Counted from the stretch's first letter, positions 6,435 to 14,887 are shown. The stretch is DNA of 44,594 nucleotides from SIG351 sp045627045 (GCA_045627045.1 JAZQMY010000063.1:1-44594); one strand, 5' to 3'. A program made the numbers and translations. Notes: generated by a model not told the origin, from the letters alone.

Positions 6435-7493
6435 ATGAAAACAGTACGTGTCAGTGCTTCAAAAGAATATGATGTCATGATAGGCTCGGGTCTGATAAAG
6501 GATTCGGGAAAATACATTTCAGAGGTGATTTCATGCAAAACGCTTGTAATCGTTTCCGATGACAACGTATTTTCGCTTTACGGGGAAACAGTCAGGGATA
6601 GTCTCAACAAGGCAGGTTTCAACACGGTTGAATTTGTTTTCCCACAGGGGGAAGAAAGCAAGAATCTTATCACATACGGCGAGCTTCTTAACACTATGAA
6701 CGCAGGACACGTTTCAAGAGGCGATGCGGTGGTTGCGCTCGGCGGAGGCGTGGCAGGTGATCTTGCAGGCTTTGCGGCGGCGACCTATCAGAGGGGAATA
6801 GGATTCATTCAGATCCCAACAACGCTCCTTGCGGCTGTTGATTCGTCCGTCGGAGGAAAGACGGGCGTTGATCTGAGAGGCGGAAAGAATCAGGTAGGCG
6901 CATTTTATCAGCCGATGCTGGTTATCTGCGATACCGATACGCTTGAATCATTGCCTGATCAGGAATACAGGAACGGCTGTGCTGAAATAATCAAGTACGC
7001 AATGTTAGGCGACAGAGAATTGTTTGGATCAATATCGGATGTTCCGGTACGATGCCAGTATGAAGACGTAATTTACAGGTGCGTTTCAATGAAAAGAGAT
7101 TTCGTTGAAAAGGACGAACGCGATACGGGATGCAGAATGATGCTGAATTTCGGTCATACGTTCGGTCACGCAATAGAGACCTGCAGTGATTACGCTATCC
7201 CGCACGGCATGGCAGTTGCGGCGGGAATGGCAATGATAACAAAGGCGGCAAATGCCTTCGGAATATGCGACGAAAAGTCGGTTTATGAGCTGAATGAATT
7301 GCTCATAAAGTACGGCCTGCCGATTACAACAGAGTATTCTGCTGAAGATATGGCAAAGACTGCTCTGTCTGACAAAAAGAGAAACGGTGACAGGATGACT
7401 ATTGTGGTGCCTGAGAAGACAGGCAGCTGTATTCTGAAAAAAATCGGCAAGGATGCAGTCGAAGAGTGGCTCAAGGCCGGTGGCGCAAGATGA
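6435..7493 (+). CDS. aroB: 3-dehydroquinate synthase
   Basis: Converts DAHP to 3-dehydroquinate (NAD- and metal-dependent). The 352-residue protein has VALGGGVAGDLAGFAAATYQ, PTTLLAAVDSSVGGKTGVD, GGKNQVGAFYQP, EIIKYAMLGD, MLNFGHTFGHAIE and HGMAVAAGMAM, covering the glycine-rich NAD loop, substrate-binding lysines and the metal-binding His/Glu residues. Length is normal for the family. The ATG at 6435 is one base after the tyrA stop; a TTG at 6423 is in frame but has no ribosome binding site. It overlaps aroA by ATGA. Confidence 0.95.
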   Translation: MKTVRVSASKEYDVMIGSGLIKDSGKYISEVISCKTLVIVSDDNVFSLYGETVRDSLNKAGFNTVEFVFPQGEESKNLITYGELLNTMNAGHVSRGDAVVALGGGVAGDLAGFAAATYQRGIGFIQIPTTLLAAVDSSVGGKTGVDLRGGKNQVGAFYQPMLVICDTDTLESLPDQEYRNGCAEIIKYAMLGDRELFGSISDVPVRCQYEDVIYRCVSMKRDFVEKDERDTGCRMMLNFGHTFGHAIETCSDYAIPHGMAVAAGMAMITKAANAFGICDEKSVYELNELLIKYGLPITTEYSAEDMAKTALSDKKRNGDRMTIVVPEKTGSCILKKIGKDAVEEWLKAGGAR

Positions 7494-8746
7494 CAAGAGT
7501 GATTGAACCCGGAAAAAGGTCGGGAACGGTTGATGTTCCGTCATCAAAATCGGTTGCTCACAGAATGCTCATATGTGCCGCATTATCAGAGAATAAAAGC
7601 AGACTATATCTGACGGGCAGATCAAAGGACATAATTGCAACGGTGCGGTGTCTGAATTCCATGGGGGCTGAAATCACGGAGGATGAGAGCAAAAAAGCTT
7701 TCATTATAAATCCGGTTTCAGGGAATGACAAAGGCACACGGGAGCTTTACTGCGGTGAAAGCGGTTCTACGTTGAGATTCCTGCTTCCTGTTGCAGGAGC
7801 ATTGGGGATGGATGTATGCTTTCATATGGAGGGTAAGCTCCCGACACGCCCGTTGGGTGCGCTCATTGATGTATTGACGGCAAACGGAATGAAAATCGAG
7901 CAGAGAAATGAGCTTCTGCACTGCTCCGGCAGGCTGAATGCAGGCAGCTTCACGATTCCCGGAGACGTATCATCGCAGTACATTTCGGGACTCCTCTTTG
8001 CACTGCCTCTTCTTGAAGGAGACAGCAGACTTCGGATAACTGGAAAAATTGAGTCGGCTGATTATATCTTGATGACAGAAAAGGCAATATCGGATGCCGA
8101 AATACATTTTGAAAAGACTTCGGATGAGTATTTCATTCCGGGAAAACAGAAGTATTTATCACCTTTGAGCGCATGCGTTGAATCGGACTGGTCAAATGCG
8201 GCATTCTTCCTCTGTATGGGGGCAATGTCTGAAAAAGGCATTGAGGCGAGAGGTCTTCAGCTTGATTCAATGCAGGGTGATAAAGAGATACTCCGCATAC
8301 TTGAGAAATTCGGCGCGGAAGTAAAGATTAAACAGAATTCGGTTTTTGTGAAGAAAAACAGACTTTTTGAGCAGACGATAGATGCATCGTCAATTCCTGA
8401 TCTTGTTCCGACACTGTGTGCCCTTGCGGCAGGAGCAGAAGGAACAACGAGGATAGTGAATGCTTCGAGATTGAGATACAAGGAGTCCGACAGAATAAGG
8501 ACAACATGTGAAATGCTGAGATCTCTGGGCGCTGACATTGAAGAGAATGCAGACGGGCTGACGGTACATGGAAAGACGTGGCTTTCAGGAGGTATGATTC
8601 CTCAGTTCAATGACCACAGAATAGCTATGGCGGCGGCAGTTGCGGCAGGAATATGCAGAGATGAAGTAACGGTAGCGGATGCGGAATGCACCGAAAAATC
8701 ATATCCGGATTTCTGGAATGATCTTGAAACATTGGAGGTATGCTGA
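7490..8746 (+). CDS. aroA: 3-phosphoshikimate 1-carboxyvinyltransferase (EPSP synthase)
   Basis: Adds the enolpyruvyl group of PEP to shikimate-3-phosphate. The 418-residue protein has VPSSKSVAHRMLICAALSEN (PEP/shikimate-3-phosphate binding), GESGSTLRFLLPVAGAL, LPTRPLGALI, SSQYISGLLFALPLL, SDWSNAAFFL, a RYKESDRI block and FNDHRIAMAAAVAAG. The loop GESGSTLRFLLPV replaces the GNAGT-x-x-RP of class I enzymes, closer to class II-like or clostridial variants, so glyphosate sensitivity cannot be predicted by eye. The start at 7490 overlaps the aroB stop by ATGA; the 3' end shares one base with aroC. Confidence 0.95.
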   Translation: MTRVIEPGKRSGTVDVPSSKSVAHRMLICAALSENKSRLYLTGRSKDIIATVRCLNSMGAEITEDESKKAFIINPVSGNDKGTRELYCGESGSTLRFLLPVAGALGMDVCFHMEGKLPTRPLGALIDVLTANGMKIEQRNELLHCSGRLNAGSFTIPGDVSSQYISGLLFALPLLEGDSRLRITGKIESADYILMTEKAISDAEIHFEKTSDEYFIPGKQKYLSPLSACVESDWSNAAFFLCMGAMSEKGIEARGLQLDSMQGDKEILRILEKFGAEVKIKQNSVFVKKNRLFEQTIDASSIPDLVPTLCALAAGAEGTTRIVNASRLRYKESDRIRTTCEMLRSLGADIEENADGLTVHGKTWLSGGMIPQFNDHRIAMAAAVAAGICRDEVTVADAECTEKSYPDFWNDLETLEVC

Positions 8747-9819
8747 TGGGTAGCAGTTATGGAGAAAATATAAAGCTTACGATTTTCGGACAGTCTCACT
8801 CTCCTGCAATAGGAATGACACTTGAGGGCATTCCGGCAGGCGAAAAAATCAATCTGGATAAAATAAACAGTTTTTTATCAAGGAGAGCGCCCGGAAAAAA
8901 TCAGTATTCCACAACGAGAAAAGAAGCTGATGAGCCCGAGTTCATTTGCGGCATTGTCGGGGATACCACCTGCGGAACACCATTAACGGCGATAATCCGC
9001 AATACTGATACACGTTTTGCGGACTATGAGCAGTTGAAAAGAATTCCGCGCCCGGGCCATGCAGACTACACTGCGGAAATCAAGTATTCGGGAAATCAGG
9101 ATCATGCAGGAGGTGGCCATTTTTCGGGAAGACTCACGGCACCGCTGTGCATTGCGGGCGCAATATGCAAACAGCTTCTTGAGAAAAACGGAATAAGCAT
9201 AATATCAAGAATATATTCTGTTATGGATATAAAGGATTCGGGAAAGCTTGAAAAAGCAACGGACGAAAAAATTTTCCCGGTTGTTAATGATTTGCAGGGC
9301 AGAAAAATGATTGAATGCATTGCCGAGGCAAAGTCAAAGGGAGACTCCGTGGGAGGAGTGATCGAATGTGCCGTGCTTGGTTTGCCGGCAGGACTCGGTG
9401 ATCCGATTTTCGGCGGAATGGAAAACAGAATTTCACAGATAATTTTCGGAATACCTGCCGTCAAGGGAATAGAATTCGGTTTGGGCTTTGATGCGGCTGA
9501 AATTTACGGAAGCGAAAACAATGATTCGTTCTGCATGGTTGACGGAGCCGTCAGAACACAAACCAATAATTGCGGCGGCATTCTCGGCGGCATTACAAAC
9601 GGTATGCCGCTTACGTTCAAAACGGCGATAAAGCCGACACCGTCGATAGCATCCTCGCAGAAAAGCGTTGATCTGACGACAGGGGAAAGTGCCGGACTTA
9701 TTGTTTCAGGCAGGCATGATCCGTGCATTGTACCGAGAGCGGTTCCGTGTGTGGAAGCGGCGGCGGCTGTTGCCGTTTATGATGCGCTCTTGGGAAGGAG
9801 GAGAGAAATAAATGGATAA
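8746..9819 (+). CDS. aroC: Chorismate synthase
   Basis: Converts EPSP to chorismate with reduced FMN. The 357-residue protein begins SSYGENIKLTIFGQSHSPAI and contains SRRAPGKNQYSTTRKEAD, RPGHADYTAEIKYSGNQDHA, GGGHFSGRLTAP, GGVIECAVLGLPAGLGDP, NNCGGILGGITNGMP and GRHDPCIVPRAVPCVEA, all family signatures. No separate flavin reductase domain is present. GGAGG (8734-8738) is 7 bases before the ATG at 8746, which also overlaps the aroA stop (TGATG); the ATG at 8740 is too close to the ribosome binding site to be used. Confidence 0.96.
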   Translation: MGSSYGENIKLTIFGQSHSPAIGMTLEGIPAGEKINLDKINSFLSRRAPGKNQYSTTRKEADEPEFICGIVGDTTCGTPLTAIIRNTDTRFADYEQLKRIPRPGHADYTAEIKYSGNQDHAGGGHFSGRLTAPLCIAGAICKQLLEKNGISIISRIYSVMDIKDSGKLEKATDEKIFPVVNDLQGRKMIECIAEAKSKGDSVGGVIECAVLGLPAGLGDPIFGGMENRISQIIFGIPAVKGIEFGLGFDAAEIYGSENNDSFCMVDGAVRTQTNNCGGILGGITNGMPLTFKTAIKPTPSIASSQKSVDLTTGESAGLIVSGRHDPCIVPRAVPCVEAAAAVAVYDALLGRRREING

Positions 9820-10954
9820 ACAGGATTACAGAAAAAAGATTGATGAAATAGATGAACAGATAGTCCGGCTTTTTGCGGAACGAATGGAAATCTCCTCGGG
9901 AATTGCAAAGTATAAAAAAGAAAATAATCTGCCTGTTTATGATCAGAAAAGGGAACGTGAAAAAATCAATGCGGTTACAGATTTGTCTCCCGATGAAATA
10001 AAGGATTACACTCCTCAGCTTTATTCTCTTATAATGGAGCTGAGCAAGAGCTATCAGAACCGCATAATACAGAGCGAAAATAAACTTGCAGAGCAGATAC
10101 AGTCGGCTATTGACAATACTCCGAAGCTCTTTCCGGAAAGAGCCGTGGTTGCGTGCCAGGGAGTGGAGGGCGCAAACTCGCAGTATGCGTGTGACAAGCT
10201 CTTCAGAAATGCCGGAATAATGTATTTTTCAAGCTTTGAAGCTGTTTTTTCGGCTATTGAAACAGGACTTTGCCAATATGGCGTAATTCCTGTCGAAAAC
10301 AGCAATGCAGGGTCTGTTAATTCGGTATATGATCTGATGATGAAGCACAGATTCCATATCGTTCGCAGTCTTCGGCTGAAAATAGAACACAATCTTCTCG
10401 CAAAGCCGGGAACAAAACTTGAAGATATAAAGGAAATTTATTCTCATGAGCAGGCATTGAGCCAATGCTCACATTTCCTCGGAAAATTGAAGAATGTCAG
10501 GATTATTCCGTGCGAAAATACCGCCATTGCGGCGAAAATGGTCGCATCGTCAGACAGAAACGATATAGCGGCGATTGCATCAAGACCGTGCGTGAAGTGC
10601 TATGGACTTGAAATGCTTGAGGAGTCGATTCAAAATACGGACAACAATTATACGAGATTTGTGTGCATTTCAAAGGACCTTGAAATTTATCCGGGAGCAA
10701 ACAGAACAAGTCTGATGCTCACACTTCCGCATGTGCAGGGCTCCCTATATAAATTCCTTTCAAGAATTTATTCTCTTGGAATAAATCTGAATAAGATCGA
10801 GAGCAGACCACTGCCGAGCAGAGAATTTGAATTTATGTTCTACTTTGATCTTGAAATGCCGATTTATTCTCCGAAGATGCTTCAGCTTTTCGGGGAACTG
10901 CCGGAGGCGTGTGAAAGCTACACGTATCTCGGAAGTTACAGTGAGTTATTCTGA
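9812..10954 (+). CDS. pheA: Bifunctional chorismate mutase / prephenate dehydratase (P-protein)
   Basis: A 380-residue fusion. Residues about 1-90 are an AroQ-class chorismate mutase (KKIDEIDEQIVRLFAERMEI, then VYDQKREREKI). About 105-285 is prephenate dehydratase (ACQGVEGANSQYA, YGVIPVENSNAGSVNSVYDL, YSHEQALSQCSHFL, NYTRFVCIS with the TRF motif). About 295-375 is an ACT regulatory domain (TSLMLTLPHVQGSLYKFLS, NLNKIESRPL), expected to bind phenylalanine. It makes phenylpyruvate. Its first motif reads GANSQYA rather than the commoner GAYS-x-x-A, a mild variation. It overlaps aroC by 8 bases and the next gene by TGATG. It also supplies the operon's only visible chorismate mutase, so TyrA depends on it for prephenate. 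Confidence 0.94.
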   Translation: MDKQDYRKKIDEIDEQIVRLFAERMEISSGIAKYKKENNLPVYDQKREREKINAVTDLSPDEIKDYTPQLYSLIMELSKSYQNRIIQSENKLAEQIQSAIDNTPKLFPERAVVACQGVEGANSQYACDKLFRNAGIMYFSSFEAVFSAIETGLCQYGVIPVENSNAGSVNSVYDLMMKHRFHIVRSLRLKIEHNLLAKPGTKLEDIKEIYSHEQALSQCSHFLGKLKNVRIIPCENTAIAAKMVASSDRNDIAAIASRPCVKCYGLEMLEESIQNTDNNYTRFVCISKDLEIYPGANRTSLMLTLPHVQGSLYKFLSRIYSLGINLNKIESRPLPSREFEFMFYFDLEMPIYSPKMLQLFGELPEACESYTYLGSYSELF

Positions 10955-12195
10955 TGGAAGTTTGCGGTTTACTTGGAGAAAAGCTTTCTCACAGCTATTC
11001 TCCCTTGATTCACAGTATGCTCGGAGAGTATGAGTATAAGCTCTACGAGAAAAAAGAGACGGAAGTTGAAGACTTCATTAAGAATTCTTCATGGACGGGG
11101 ATAAATGTCACGATTCCCTACAAGAAAACGGTGATTCCTTTTATGAATTCATTGAGTGAAACCGCCATCAGGGCAGGTAGCGTCAATACTGTAATAAGAG
11201 GAAAGGATGGCAGACTTTTCGGGGATAATACTGATGTCAGAGGCTTTGTTGAGCTTGTGCGCCATTCGGGAATATCGGTTGAGGGAAGAAAAACGCTTGT
11301 TCTCGGAAACGGCGGTGCGGCGGCATCCATAATCGTTGCAATTGAAATGCTCGGAGCAAAGCCGGTGATCATCAGCAGAAGAGGAGAAAACAATTACAAT
11401 AATCTGTATCTTCATAAGGATGCAGAAATCATTGTCAACACAACGCCTCTCGGAATGTACCCGAAAACGGGCGAAGCTCCGCTTGATCTGACCGCTTTCC
11501 CGGATTGCAGGGGCGTTTTTGACGCGATATATAACCCATCAAGGACAAAACTTCTCCTTCAGGCGGAGAAGCTCGGAATACCTTTTGAGAACGGCTTGTA
11601 TATGCTTGTTGCGCAGGCAAAATGCAGTTCGGAAATGTTCACGGGAACTGAAGTATCCGATTCGGAAACGGAACGCATCTGGAAAAAGCTGAACTCTTCC
11701 ATGAAAAATATTATTCTTATCGGAATGCCGGGGTGTGGGAAAAGCACTGTTGCACGTATGATAGGGGAAATGACAGGCAGGGAAGTGATCGATTCGGATG
11801 CAGAAATCACGAAGAAATACAGGAAAAAGCCGTCTGAAATAATTCTTTCGGACGGAGAAAAGGCTTTCAGGGACATTGAATGCGAAGTGATTTCGGAAAT
11901 AGGAAAGCTTTCGGGAAAGGTGATTTCCACGGGCGGAGGCACTGTTGTCAGAGAAGAAAATTATAACGCTCTGCATCAGAACGGAACGATAGTCTGGCTG
12001 AAAAGAGATATTTTAAAGCTTGCAAGCAAAGACAGACCTATCTCAAAGAAATATTCACCTGAAGAGCTTTATTCTGTCAGGGCACCTCTTTATAGAAGGT
12101 TTGCTGATGCTGAGGTCGACATTGATGAGGATGCAAGGCTTTCGACAGAAAAGGTACTGTCGGCAGTTGATGAAAGGATTAACGGTCAAATATGA
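10954..12195 (+). CDS. Shikimate dehydrogenase - shikimate kinase fusion
   Basis: A 413-residue AroE-AroK fusion catalysing the two consecutive steps dehydroshikimate to shikimate to shikimate-3-phosphate. The AroE part (about 1-245) has LSHSYSPLIHSML, NVTIPYKK with catalytic Lys57, GDNTDVRGF with Asp94, the NADP loop VLGNGGAAASI and NTTPLGMYP. The kinase part (about 251-413) has the P-loop GMPGCGKST (257-265), DSDAEI, GEKAFRDIE, STGGGTVVR and APLYRRFAD. A Met at residue 250 would be a natural kinase start, but no ribosome binding site precedes it (around 11701), so the fusion appears genuine. It starts one base into the pheA stop and ends in ATGA overlap with aroQ. Confidence 0.93.
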   Translation: MEVCGLLGEKLSHSYSPLIHSMLGEYEYKLYEKKETEVEDFIKNSSWTGINVTIPYKKTVIPFMNSLSETAIRAGSVNTVIRGKDGRLFGDNTDVRGFVELVRHSGISVEGRKTLVLGNGGAAASIIVAIEMLGAKPVIISRRGENNYNNLYLHKDAEIIVNTTPLGMYPKTGEAPLDLTAFPDCRGVFDAIYNPSRTKLLLQAEKLGIPFENGLYMLVAQAKCSSEMFTGTEVSDSETERIWKKLNSSMKNIILIGMPGCGKSTVARMIGEMTGREVIDSDAEITKKYRKKPSEIILSDGEKAFRDIECEVISEIGKLSGKVISTGGGTVVREENYNALHQNGTIVWLKRDILKLASKDRPISKKYSPEELYSVRAPLYRRFADAEVDIDEDARLSTEKVLSAVDERINGQI

Positions 12196-12626
12196 AAATT
12201 TTGGTTATAAACGGCCCGAATATAAATATGTTGGGAATAAGAGAACCTTCAATATACGGCACGAGAGATTATAAAGCTCTTTTGACTTATATAGGTGATG
12301 CGGCAAATGAGGCGGGCGTTGAGGTTGAGTGCTTCCAGTCGAATCACGAGGGCGCAATAGTTGACAAAATTCAGGAGGCTTTCGGAGTTTTTGACGGAAT
12401 TGTGATCAACCCTGCGGCTTATACACATACAAGCATTGCAATACTTGATGCATTGAAGGCAGTGAGCATACCTGCAGTTGAGGTCCATTTGTCGGATATC
12501 TCAAAAAGGGATGAATTCAGAAAAATTTCATATGCGGGAATGGCTTGCGTAAGGACTTATGCAGGCTACGGCTTTGAAGGATATAAAATGGCAATAATGT
12601 TCCTTCGGGATTATTTGCAGAAATAA
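12192..12626 (+). CDS. aroQ: 3-dehydroquinate dehydratase, type II
   Basis: Dehydrates 3-dehydroquinate to 3-dehydroshikimate. The 144-residue protein matches type II dehydroquinase: INGPNINMLGIREPSIYG with the catalytic Tyr, FQSNHEGAIVDKI, VINPAAYTHTSIAILDAL with the catalytic His, and EVHLSDISKRDEFRKISY. Such enzymes form dodecamers. It overlaps the aroE-aroK fusion by ATGA, is the last gene of the operon and is followed by an intrinsic terminator. Confidence 0.96.
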   Translation: MKILVINGPNINMLGIREPSIYGTRDYKALLTYIGDAANEAGVEVECFQSNHEGAIVDKIQEAFGVFDGIVINPAAYTHTSIAILDALKAVSIPAVEVHLSDISKRDEFRKISYAGMACVRTYAGYGFEGYKMAIMFLRDYLQK

Positions 12627-12639
12627 ACTGAAATTGCGA

Positions 12640-12671
12640 AAAGGCGTTTGAATGGAACGCCTTTATTTTTT
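12640..12671 (+). terminator. Intrinsic terminator of the aromatic operon
   Basis: A 9-bp stem (12640-12648 with 12656-12664), 7-base loop, followed by ATTTTTTG. It lies 14 bases after the aroQ stop. Confidence 0.85.
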
Positions 12672-12674
12672 GAA

Positions 12675-12714
12675 ATAAAAAACCGCGCCTTGTCATTATG
12701 ACAACTGCACGGTT
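12675..12714 (-). terminator. Intrinsic terminator after the tadA-tRNA-Ser unit
   Basis: On the minus strand AACCGTGC pairs with GCGCGGTT (one G-U pair), enclosing a second inner TTGTCAT/ATGACAA helix, and is followed by a T-rich run. It lies 5 bases after the tRNA 3' end. Confidence 0.78.
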
Positions 12715-12718
12715 ATGC

Positions 12719-12808
12719 TGGCGGAGAGAGAGAGATTCGAACTCTCGCACGGGGGTACCGCCTACTGGTGTTCGAAGCCAGACCCTTCAACCACTTGGGT
12801 ATCTCTCC
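12719..12808 (-). tRNA. tRNA-Ser (anticodon CGA)
   Basis: Minus strand. Acceptor GGAGAGA (12808-12802) pairs with TCTCTCC (12729-12723), then discriminator G and an encoded CCA (12721-12719). The D stem is CCC/GGG. The anticodon loop TTCGAAC carries CGA at 12774-12772, reading UCG. A long variable arm, typical of serine tRNAs, is followed by the T arm GAGAG-TTCGAAT-CTCTC. The last pair of the anticodon stem (CTGGC with ACCAG) is a C-A mismatch. It lies directly downstream of tadA in the same direction and may be cut from a joint transcript. Confidence 0.93.
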
Positions 12809-12815
12809 ACGGATG

Positions 12816-13259
12816 TTATCTTTTTCTTTTGAAGAAAGAGGACATAAGCTCTCTTGCTTCGCTTTCAAGCACGCCCTTTGTGACGTTGACTTTATGATTG
12901 AAATGATTGTCATTGCAAATATCATAAACTGTTCCGCAACAACCCTGACGTTCATCAGCGGCGCCGAAAATCAAATTTGCGATTCTTGCCTGCATAATCG
13001 CTCCGGAACACATAGGGCAGGGCTCTATTGTTACGTAAAGGTCACAGCGGAAGAGCCTCCAACCACCGAGATATTCGGCTGCTTTCCTGAGTGCAAGCAC
13101 TTCGGCGTGTGCGGTGGGATCCTTGAGCTGCTCACGCATATTGTGTGCTCTTGCGATGATCCGCCCGTCGCATACAACAACGGCACCGATAGGCACCTCA
13201 TCCTCGTCGAACGCCTTTTTGGCTTCTTCGAGAGCGGCACTCATAAACATTTCACGCAT
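12816..13259 (-). CDS. tadA: tRNA-specific adenosine deaminase
   Basis: Deaminates A34 of tRNA-Arg(ACG) to inosine. The 147-residue protein has the zinc-dependent deaminase motifs HAE (His51, Glu53) and PCPMC (Cys81, Cys84), the opening AALEEAKKAFDEDEVPIGAV, and the TadA-type tail NLIFGAADERQGCCGT. AAAGGAT precedes the ATG by about 8 bases, and a TTGACT-17-TAAAAT promoter lies upstream. It is followed by tRNA-Ser(CGA) after only 7 bases. Confidence 0.95.
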   Translation of the reverse strand: MREMFMSAALEEAKKAFDEDEVPIGAVVVCDGRIIARAHNMREQLKDPTAHAEVLALRKAAEYLGGWRLFRCDLYVTIEPCPMCSGAIMQARIANLIFGAADERQGCCGTVYDICNDNHFNHKVNVTKGVLESEARELMSSFFKRKR

Positions 13260-13307
13260 TGCTGATCCTTTCCGACAAAGTCCCGGGAATTCATTTCAAC
13301 AATGAAT

Positions 13308-13336
13308 ATTTTAACACAATACAGCGAAAAAGTCAA
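13308..13336 (-). promoter_or_regulatory. Sigma-A type promoter for tadA and tRNA-Ser
   Basis: Minus strand: TTGACT (13336-13331), 17-base spacer, TAAAAT (13313-13308), about 50 bases before the tadA start. Confidence 0.6.
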
Positions 13337-13358
13337 TACCCTTTGACAATAAAAGCTT

Positions 13359-13967
13359 TTATATCATATTGTCGAAATGTATGGTTTTCTTTGTTGAGAC
13401 GGAGCATTGCTTTTCACTTTTCTTTGAGACGAGCCCTCTGACAAGCTTGATTGCGTTTGCATCGGCCTTTTCGAGAAGACCTTTTTCAATGGCTTTATTT
13501 GTTTCGTTGTCTTTGATGTTTACAAGGCTTGTGTTCAGGTCTTCAATGCTGACCTTGGAGAAAAGCTTCTTTCTTTCGTCATAAAGCTGAAAGCTGTCTA
13601 CATCAATAACGGTATCGATAATGCAGGCGTTCGGGAGCGTGACTTTGATTGATTCCTCTTTTTCATCCACTGTTATCTGCGCAAAATCAATTCCCGCAAC
13701 AACTCTTCCTTCATAGCTGAATATTGTGTTTGACTGGGTAAGAGGCAATGCAAGCTTGCCGAGTGTTCTTTCCTTGCTGAAGGATTCAACGTGTGTGAAG
13801 CAATATTCAGCCGTTTCAAGAACGCCGATATCGTTCAATTCCTGGCGAAGAGTGGTGCTTTTTCTTTTTATGCCGTTTCTTTGGCGGTCTCTTGTGAGAA
13901 AGAAAAGCAAAGCGAATACTGCGCCTGCTATTGAGATGATTATCAGTGCTACGGTTTCAAATTTCAT
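13359..13967 (-). CDS. Membrane-anchored DUF4230-family protein
   Basis: A 202-residue protein with one N-terminal membrane segment (about residues 5-24), a basic stretch and an extracytoplasmic domain. The segment YEGRVVAGIDFAQITVDEKE, followed by IKVTLPNACIIDTVIDVDSF and a YDERKKLF block, matches the DUF4230 pattern: Y-x-G-x-V-x-x-G-I-D, I-x-V-x-L-P, then a conserved I-D-x-x-S. The biochemical function of the family is not known to me. It has its own promoter and is separated from sigG by a terminator. Confidence 0.78.
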   Translation of the reverse strand: MKFETVALIIISIAGAVFALLFFLTRDRQRNGIKRKSTTLRQELNDIGVLETAEYCFTHVESFSKERTLGKLALPLTQSNTIFSYEGRVVAGIDFAQITVDEKEESIKVTLPNACIIDTVIDVDSFQLYDERKKLFSKVSIEDLNTSLVNIKDNETNKAIEKGLLEKADANAIKLVRGLVSKKSEKQCSVSTKKTIHFDNMI

Positions 13968-14000
13968 AGGTTTACCTTCTGTAAATTGTTAATTTATGAA

Positions 14001-14029
14001 ATTATACCATAAAATCTGAATATTATCAA
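14001..14029 (-). promoter_or_regulatory. Sigma-A type promoter for the DUF4230 gene
   Basis: Minus strand: TTGATA (14029-14024), 17-base spacer, TATAAT (14006-14001), about 35 bases before the start codon. Confidence 0.65.
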
Positions 14030-14030
14030 C

Positions 14031-14059
14031 AAAAAACGGCTTTTTTCGATGAAAAGCCG
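14031..14059 (-). terminator. Intrinsic terminator of sigG
   Basis: CGGCTTTT (14037-14044) pairs with AAAAGCCG (14052-14059); read on the minus strand it is followed by a run of six T (14036-14031). It lies just after the sigG stop. Confidence 0.83.
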
Positions 14060-14067
14060 CCTAATTT

Positions 14068-14832
14068 TTATATTTGCTTCCTGATTTTTTCAATGGCGCC
14101 CTTTTCGACCCTTGAAACCTGTGCCTGGGAAATGCCGAGCTCGTCGGCTATTTCGGTCTGCGTTCTGTTTCTGACATAACGCATTGCAAGTATTTTCCTT
14201 TCACGCTCGGAAAGATGGGATACGGCTTTTTCAAGTGAAAACCTGTTTGTGACATCCTCCTCAAGATCGTTCTCATCGGAGAGATGATCCTCAAGAAATA
14301 TTGCATCGGTGCCGTCTGAATAAATCGGCTCGGAAAGGGACACCGTATCCTGCATGGATTCAAGTGCCATTATCACGTTTTCTCTGTCTGCACCCAGCTT
14401 TTCTGCGATTTCGTCTATTGAAGGAAGCTCACCGTTGATGTTTTTCAGCTGAAGTATCCTGCAGGAAAGATCTCTCAGTGAGCGGCTTATTCTCACTGCG
14501 GAGTTGTCTCTTAAATATCTTTTCAGCTCGCCTGCTATCATTGGCACAGCATAAGTGGAGAAGCAAAGCTCAAGTCCCGGGTCAAAATTATCCACGGCTT
14601 TTATCAGCCCGATACAGCCTATCTGAAAAAGATCGTTTATATCCTCACCGCGGTTCTGAAAGCCCTTGATCACACTGAGAACAAGCTTCAGGTTACCGTT
14701 AATGAGCGTCTGCCTGGCGTTTTCGTCTCCTTCGTCGTGCATTTTTCTGAATAGAGCAGACATTTCTTTGCTTTTCAGAACGGGAAGCGTTTGCGTGTTG
14801 ACGCCGCATATTTCAACTTTGTTCATTTTCAT
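14068..14832 (-). CDS. sigG: RNA polymerase sporulation sigma factor SigG
   Basis: A 254-residue sigma-70 family protein. The N-terminal signature NKVEICGVNTQTLPVLKSKE closely follows that of Bacillus SigG. Region 2 is clear (NGNLKLVLSVIKGFQNRGED, DLFQIGCIGLIKAVDNFDP, FSTYAVPMIAGELKRYLRDN), then ISRSLRDL, region 3 and the region 4 helix-turn-helix (TQTEIADELGISQAQVSRVE). SigG directs late forespore transcription. I place the start at 14832 (or 14826), because the family begins next to NKVEICG; the longer open frame back to 14988 runs through the promoter. A SigF-like promoter precedes it. Its presence is strong evidence for an endospore-forming lineage. Confidence 0.95.
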   Translation of the reverse strand: MKMNKVEICGVNTQTLPVLKSKEMSALFRKMHDEGDENARQTLINGNLKLVLSVIKGFQNRGEDINDLFQIGCIGLIKAVDNFDPGLELCFSTYAVPMIAGELKRYLRDNSAVRISRSLRDLSCRILQLKNINGELPSIDEIAEKLGADRENVIMALESMQDTVSLSEPIYSDGTDAIFLEDHLSDENDLEEDVTNRFSLEKAVSHLSERERKILAMRYVRNRTQTEIADELGISQAQVSRVEKGAIEKIRKQI

Positions 14833-14887
14833 TTGTCGGATTTGTATCCTTCCGTTTATTTGTGTTGCTAAAGGCCTTTGCAGATAG

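Noticed and set aside
4605..12626. A tryptophan branch or aminotransferase within the aromatic operon.
   Set aside because: All eight genes were accounted for; none has anthranilate synthase or aminotransferase motifs.
12768..13265. A 165-codon plus-strand open frame.
   Set aside because: It is antisense to tadA and runs through the tRNA-Ser gene; tadA on the other strand has all catalytic motifs.
13345..13358. The 14-base palindrome ATAAAAGCTTTTAT after the DUF4230 gene as a terminator.
   Set aside because: It has no loop or GC-rich stem and no clear T run in the transcript direction.
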